From the NCBI GenBank assembly GCA_006227805.1, contig SBFT01000299.1, positions 1 through 6,678 of the forward strand: a stretch of 6,678 bases of DNA. Direction: 5' to 3'. How positions within the stretch are numbered: the first letter of the stretch is position 1; each line of letters begins with the position of its first letter. The notes below the pieces were generated by a model that was not told the origin of the DNA, did not search any database, and saw nothing but the letters and a program-made list of their open reading frames with translations. This DNA comes from Paracoccaceae bacterium. GTDB lineage: Bacteria > Pseudomonadota > Alphaproteobacteria > Rhodobacterales > Rhodobacteraceae. Positions 4,892 through 6,678 of the stretch are shown here, piece by piece. Made by a program: the position numbers and the translations under genes.

Positions 4892-6678
4892 ATGTCGGAG
4901 GCGACGCGCGCGCAGGAAGAATACGGCGCCGATTCTATCAAGGTTCTCAAGGGCTTGGAGGCGGTGCGCAAGCGGCCGGGCATGTATATCGGGGATACCG
5001 ATGACGGCTCGGGCCTGCATCACATGGTCTACGAGGTCGTGGACAACGGCATAGACGAGGCGCTGGCCGGTCATGCCGATCATGTTCATGTGAAGATCCA
5101 CGCCGATTCCAGCGTGTCCGTCGCCGACAACGGCCGCGGGATCCCGGTCGGCATCCACGAGGGCGAAGGCGTCAGCGCGGCCGAGGTCATCATGACCCAG
5201 CTGCACGCGGGCGGCAAGTTCGACCAGAATTCCTACAAGGTCTCGGGCGGGTTGCACGGGGTCGGCGTCAGCGTGGTGAACGCGCTGTCGGTCTGGCTGG
5301 AACTGCGCATCTGGCGCGAGGGCAAGGAACACTTCGCCCGCTTCGAGCATGGCGAGACGGTCGAGCATCTGCGCGTCGTCGGCCCGTCCGAGGGGCGCAC
5401 GGGGACGGAAGTGCGCTTTCTCGCCTCGACCCAGACCTTTTCCAACCTCGACTACAGTTTCGAGACGCTGGAACGCCGCCTGCGCGAACTGGCCTTCCTG
5501 AATTCGGGCGTGAAGATCATCCTCGAGGACGAGCGCCCCGCCCAGCCCCTGCGGACCGAGCTGATGTATGAAGGCGGGGTGCGGGAATTCGTCAAGTATC
5601 TCGACCGTCACAAGACCGGCCTGATGCCCCAGCCGATCTTCGTCACCGGCGAGCGCGACAATATCGGGATCGAGGCCGCGCTCTGGTGGAACGACAGCTA
5701 TCACGAGAATGTCCTGCCCTTCACCAACAACATCCCCCAGCGCGACGGCGGCACGCACCTGGCGGGCTTTCGCGGCGCGCTGACGCGGGTCTTGCAGCGC
5801 TATGCCCAGGACAGTGGGATCGCGAAGAAGGAAAAGATCAGCTTCACGGGCGACGACGCGCGCGAGGGGCTGACCTGTGTCCTGTCGGTCAAGGTGCCGG
5901 ATCCCAAGTTCAGCAGCCAGACCAAGGACAAGCTGGTCTCGTCCGAAGTGCGTCCGGCGGTGGAAGGCCTTCTGGGCGAGAAGCTGGGCGAGTGGTTCGA
6001 GGAAAACCCCGCCGAGGCGCGCATGATCGTCGGCAAGATCGTCGAGGCCGCGATGGCGCGCGAGGCCGCGCGCAAGGCGCGCGAGCTGACCCGGCGCAAG
6101 TCGGCGCTGGACGTCAACTTCCTGGCGGGCAAGCTGAAGGACTGTGCCGAGAAGGACCCGGCCAAGTCGGAACTCTTCCTGGTCGAGGGCGACAGTGCCG
6201 GCGGATCGGCCCAGACGGGCCGTGACCGGCGCACCCAGGCAATCCTGCCCCTGCGCGGCAAGATCCTGAACGTCGAGCGCGCGCGTTTCGACCGGATGCT
6301 GGGCAGCCAGGAGATCGGCAACCTGGTCATGGCGCTGGGCACCGGGATCGGGCGCGACGAATTCAACATCGCCAAGCTGCGCTATCACAAGATCATCATC
6401 ATGACCGATGCCGACGTGGACGGCGCGCATATCCGGACGCTGCTTCTGACCTTCTTCTACCGGCAGATGCCGGAACTGATCGAGGGGGGCTATCTCTATA
6501 TCGCGCAGCCGCCGCTCTACAAGGTCGCGCGCGGCAAGTCCGAGGTCTATCTGAAGGACCAGGCGGCGCTGGACGATTACCTGATCCAGCAGGGGATCGA
6601 AGGCGCGGTCCTGCGGCTGGGCACGGGCGAGGAACTGGTGGGCCAGGACCTGGCCCGCGTGGTGGACGAGGCGCGGCA
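4892..6678 (+). CDS. gyrB: DNA gyrase subunit B (partial, 3' end beyond window)
   Basis: GyrB is the ATPase half of DNA gyrase, which with GyrA introduces negative supercoils and relieves the stress ahead of forks. The first 595 codons are present of roughly 805 expected. The GHKL ATPase domain shows EVVDNGIDEA (48-57) with Glu48 and Asn52, DNGRGIP (79-85) with Asp79, and the ATP lid GGLHGVGVSVVNA (119-131). The transducer domain has the QTK loop (343-345). The Toprim domain has EGDSAGGSA (432-440) with Glu432, PLRGKILNVE (453-462) and DADVDG (506-511) with three metal-binding Asp residues. The motif order and the GRDRRTQAILPLRGK stretch favour GyrB over ParE. The ATG has AAGGA at 4879-4883, eight bases upstream. 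The remaining part of the Toprim domain and the C-terminal tail are missing. Confidence 0.97.
   Translation, partial: MSEATRAQEEYGADSIKVLKGLEAVRKRPGMYIGDTDDGSGLHHMVYEVVDNGIDEALAGHADHVHVKIHADSSVSVADNGRGIPVGIHEGEGVSAAEVIMTQLHAGGKFDQNSYKVSGGLHGVGVSVVNALSVWLELRIWREGKEHFARFEHGETVEHLRVVGPSEGRTGTEVRFLASTQTFSNLDYSFETLERRLRELAFLNSGVKIILEDERPAQPLRTELMYEGGVREFVKYLDRHKTGLMPQPIFVTGERDNIGIEAALWWNDSYHENVLPFTNNIPQRDGGTHLAGFRGALTRVLQRYAQDSGIAKKEKISFTGDDAREGLTCVLSVKVPDPKFSSQTKDKLVSSEVRPAVEGLLGEKLGEWFEENPAEARMIVGKIVEAAMAREAARKARELTRRKSALDVNFLAGKLKDCAEKDPAKSELFLVEGDSAGGSAQTGRDRRTQAILPLRGKILNVERARFDRMLGSQEIGNLVMALGTGIGRDEFNIAKLRYHKIIIMTDADVDGAHIRTLLLTFFYRQMPELIEGGYLYIAQPPLYKVARGKSEVYLKDQAALDDYLIQQGIEGAVLRLGTGEELVGQDLARVVDEAR

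Noticed and set aside
4823..6430. A 535-codon reverse-strand open frame across gyrB
   Set aside because: It is antisense to gyrB, which has every expected GyrB motif. The reverse translation is low-complexity and family-less, as expected of a shadow frame.

Overview
The window is the chromosomal replication gene cluster of a high-GC alphaproteobacterium. The DnaA, clamp, RecF and GyrB sequences, and their Shine-Dalgarno usage, look like the Rhodobacterales (Rhodobacteraceae and relatives). The genus cannot be fixed from the sequence alone. All five genes lie on the + strand and none is broken. GyrB is cut off by the window edge.

Layout: 1-419 is non-coding DNA upstream of dnaA, rich in inverted repeats and GANTC (CcrM-type) sites. 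dnaA (420-1781) encodes the replication initiator. A 142-bp gap follows, with a strong GC-rich stem-loop and a possible dnaN promoter. dnaN (1924-3042) encodes the sliding clamp. A 56-bp gap holds a perfect hairpin plus an element that resembles a sequence I recall as common between genes in Rhodobacteraceae. recF (3099-4196) encodes the gap-repair ATPase. It overlaps by ATGA with a LysE/RhtB-type exporter gene (4193-4813). A 78-bp gap carries a near-consensus sigma70 promoter, followed by gyrB (4892 to the window end).

Four of the genes act together. DnaA opens the origin, DnaN tethers the polymerase, RecF helps load RecA at stalled forks and gaps, and GyrB with GyrA (not in the window) removes positive supercoils. 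The exporter is a functional outsider that is translationally coupled to recF. gyrB appears to have its own promoter, so the cluster is probably at least three transcription units: dnaA, dnaN-recF-exporter (perhaps with partial termination after dnaN), and gyrB.

I found no new multi-gene system. The points most worth a second look are in the non-coding DNA: GANTC sites concentrated upstream of dnaA and around the gyrB start (one overlapping the gyrB -10 box), a 12-bp bulged stem-loop just before dnaA, and the exporter inserted between recF and gyrB. I saw no credible DnaA-box cluster, so nothing here supports placing oriC in this window.
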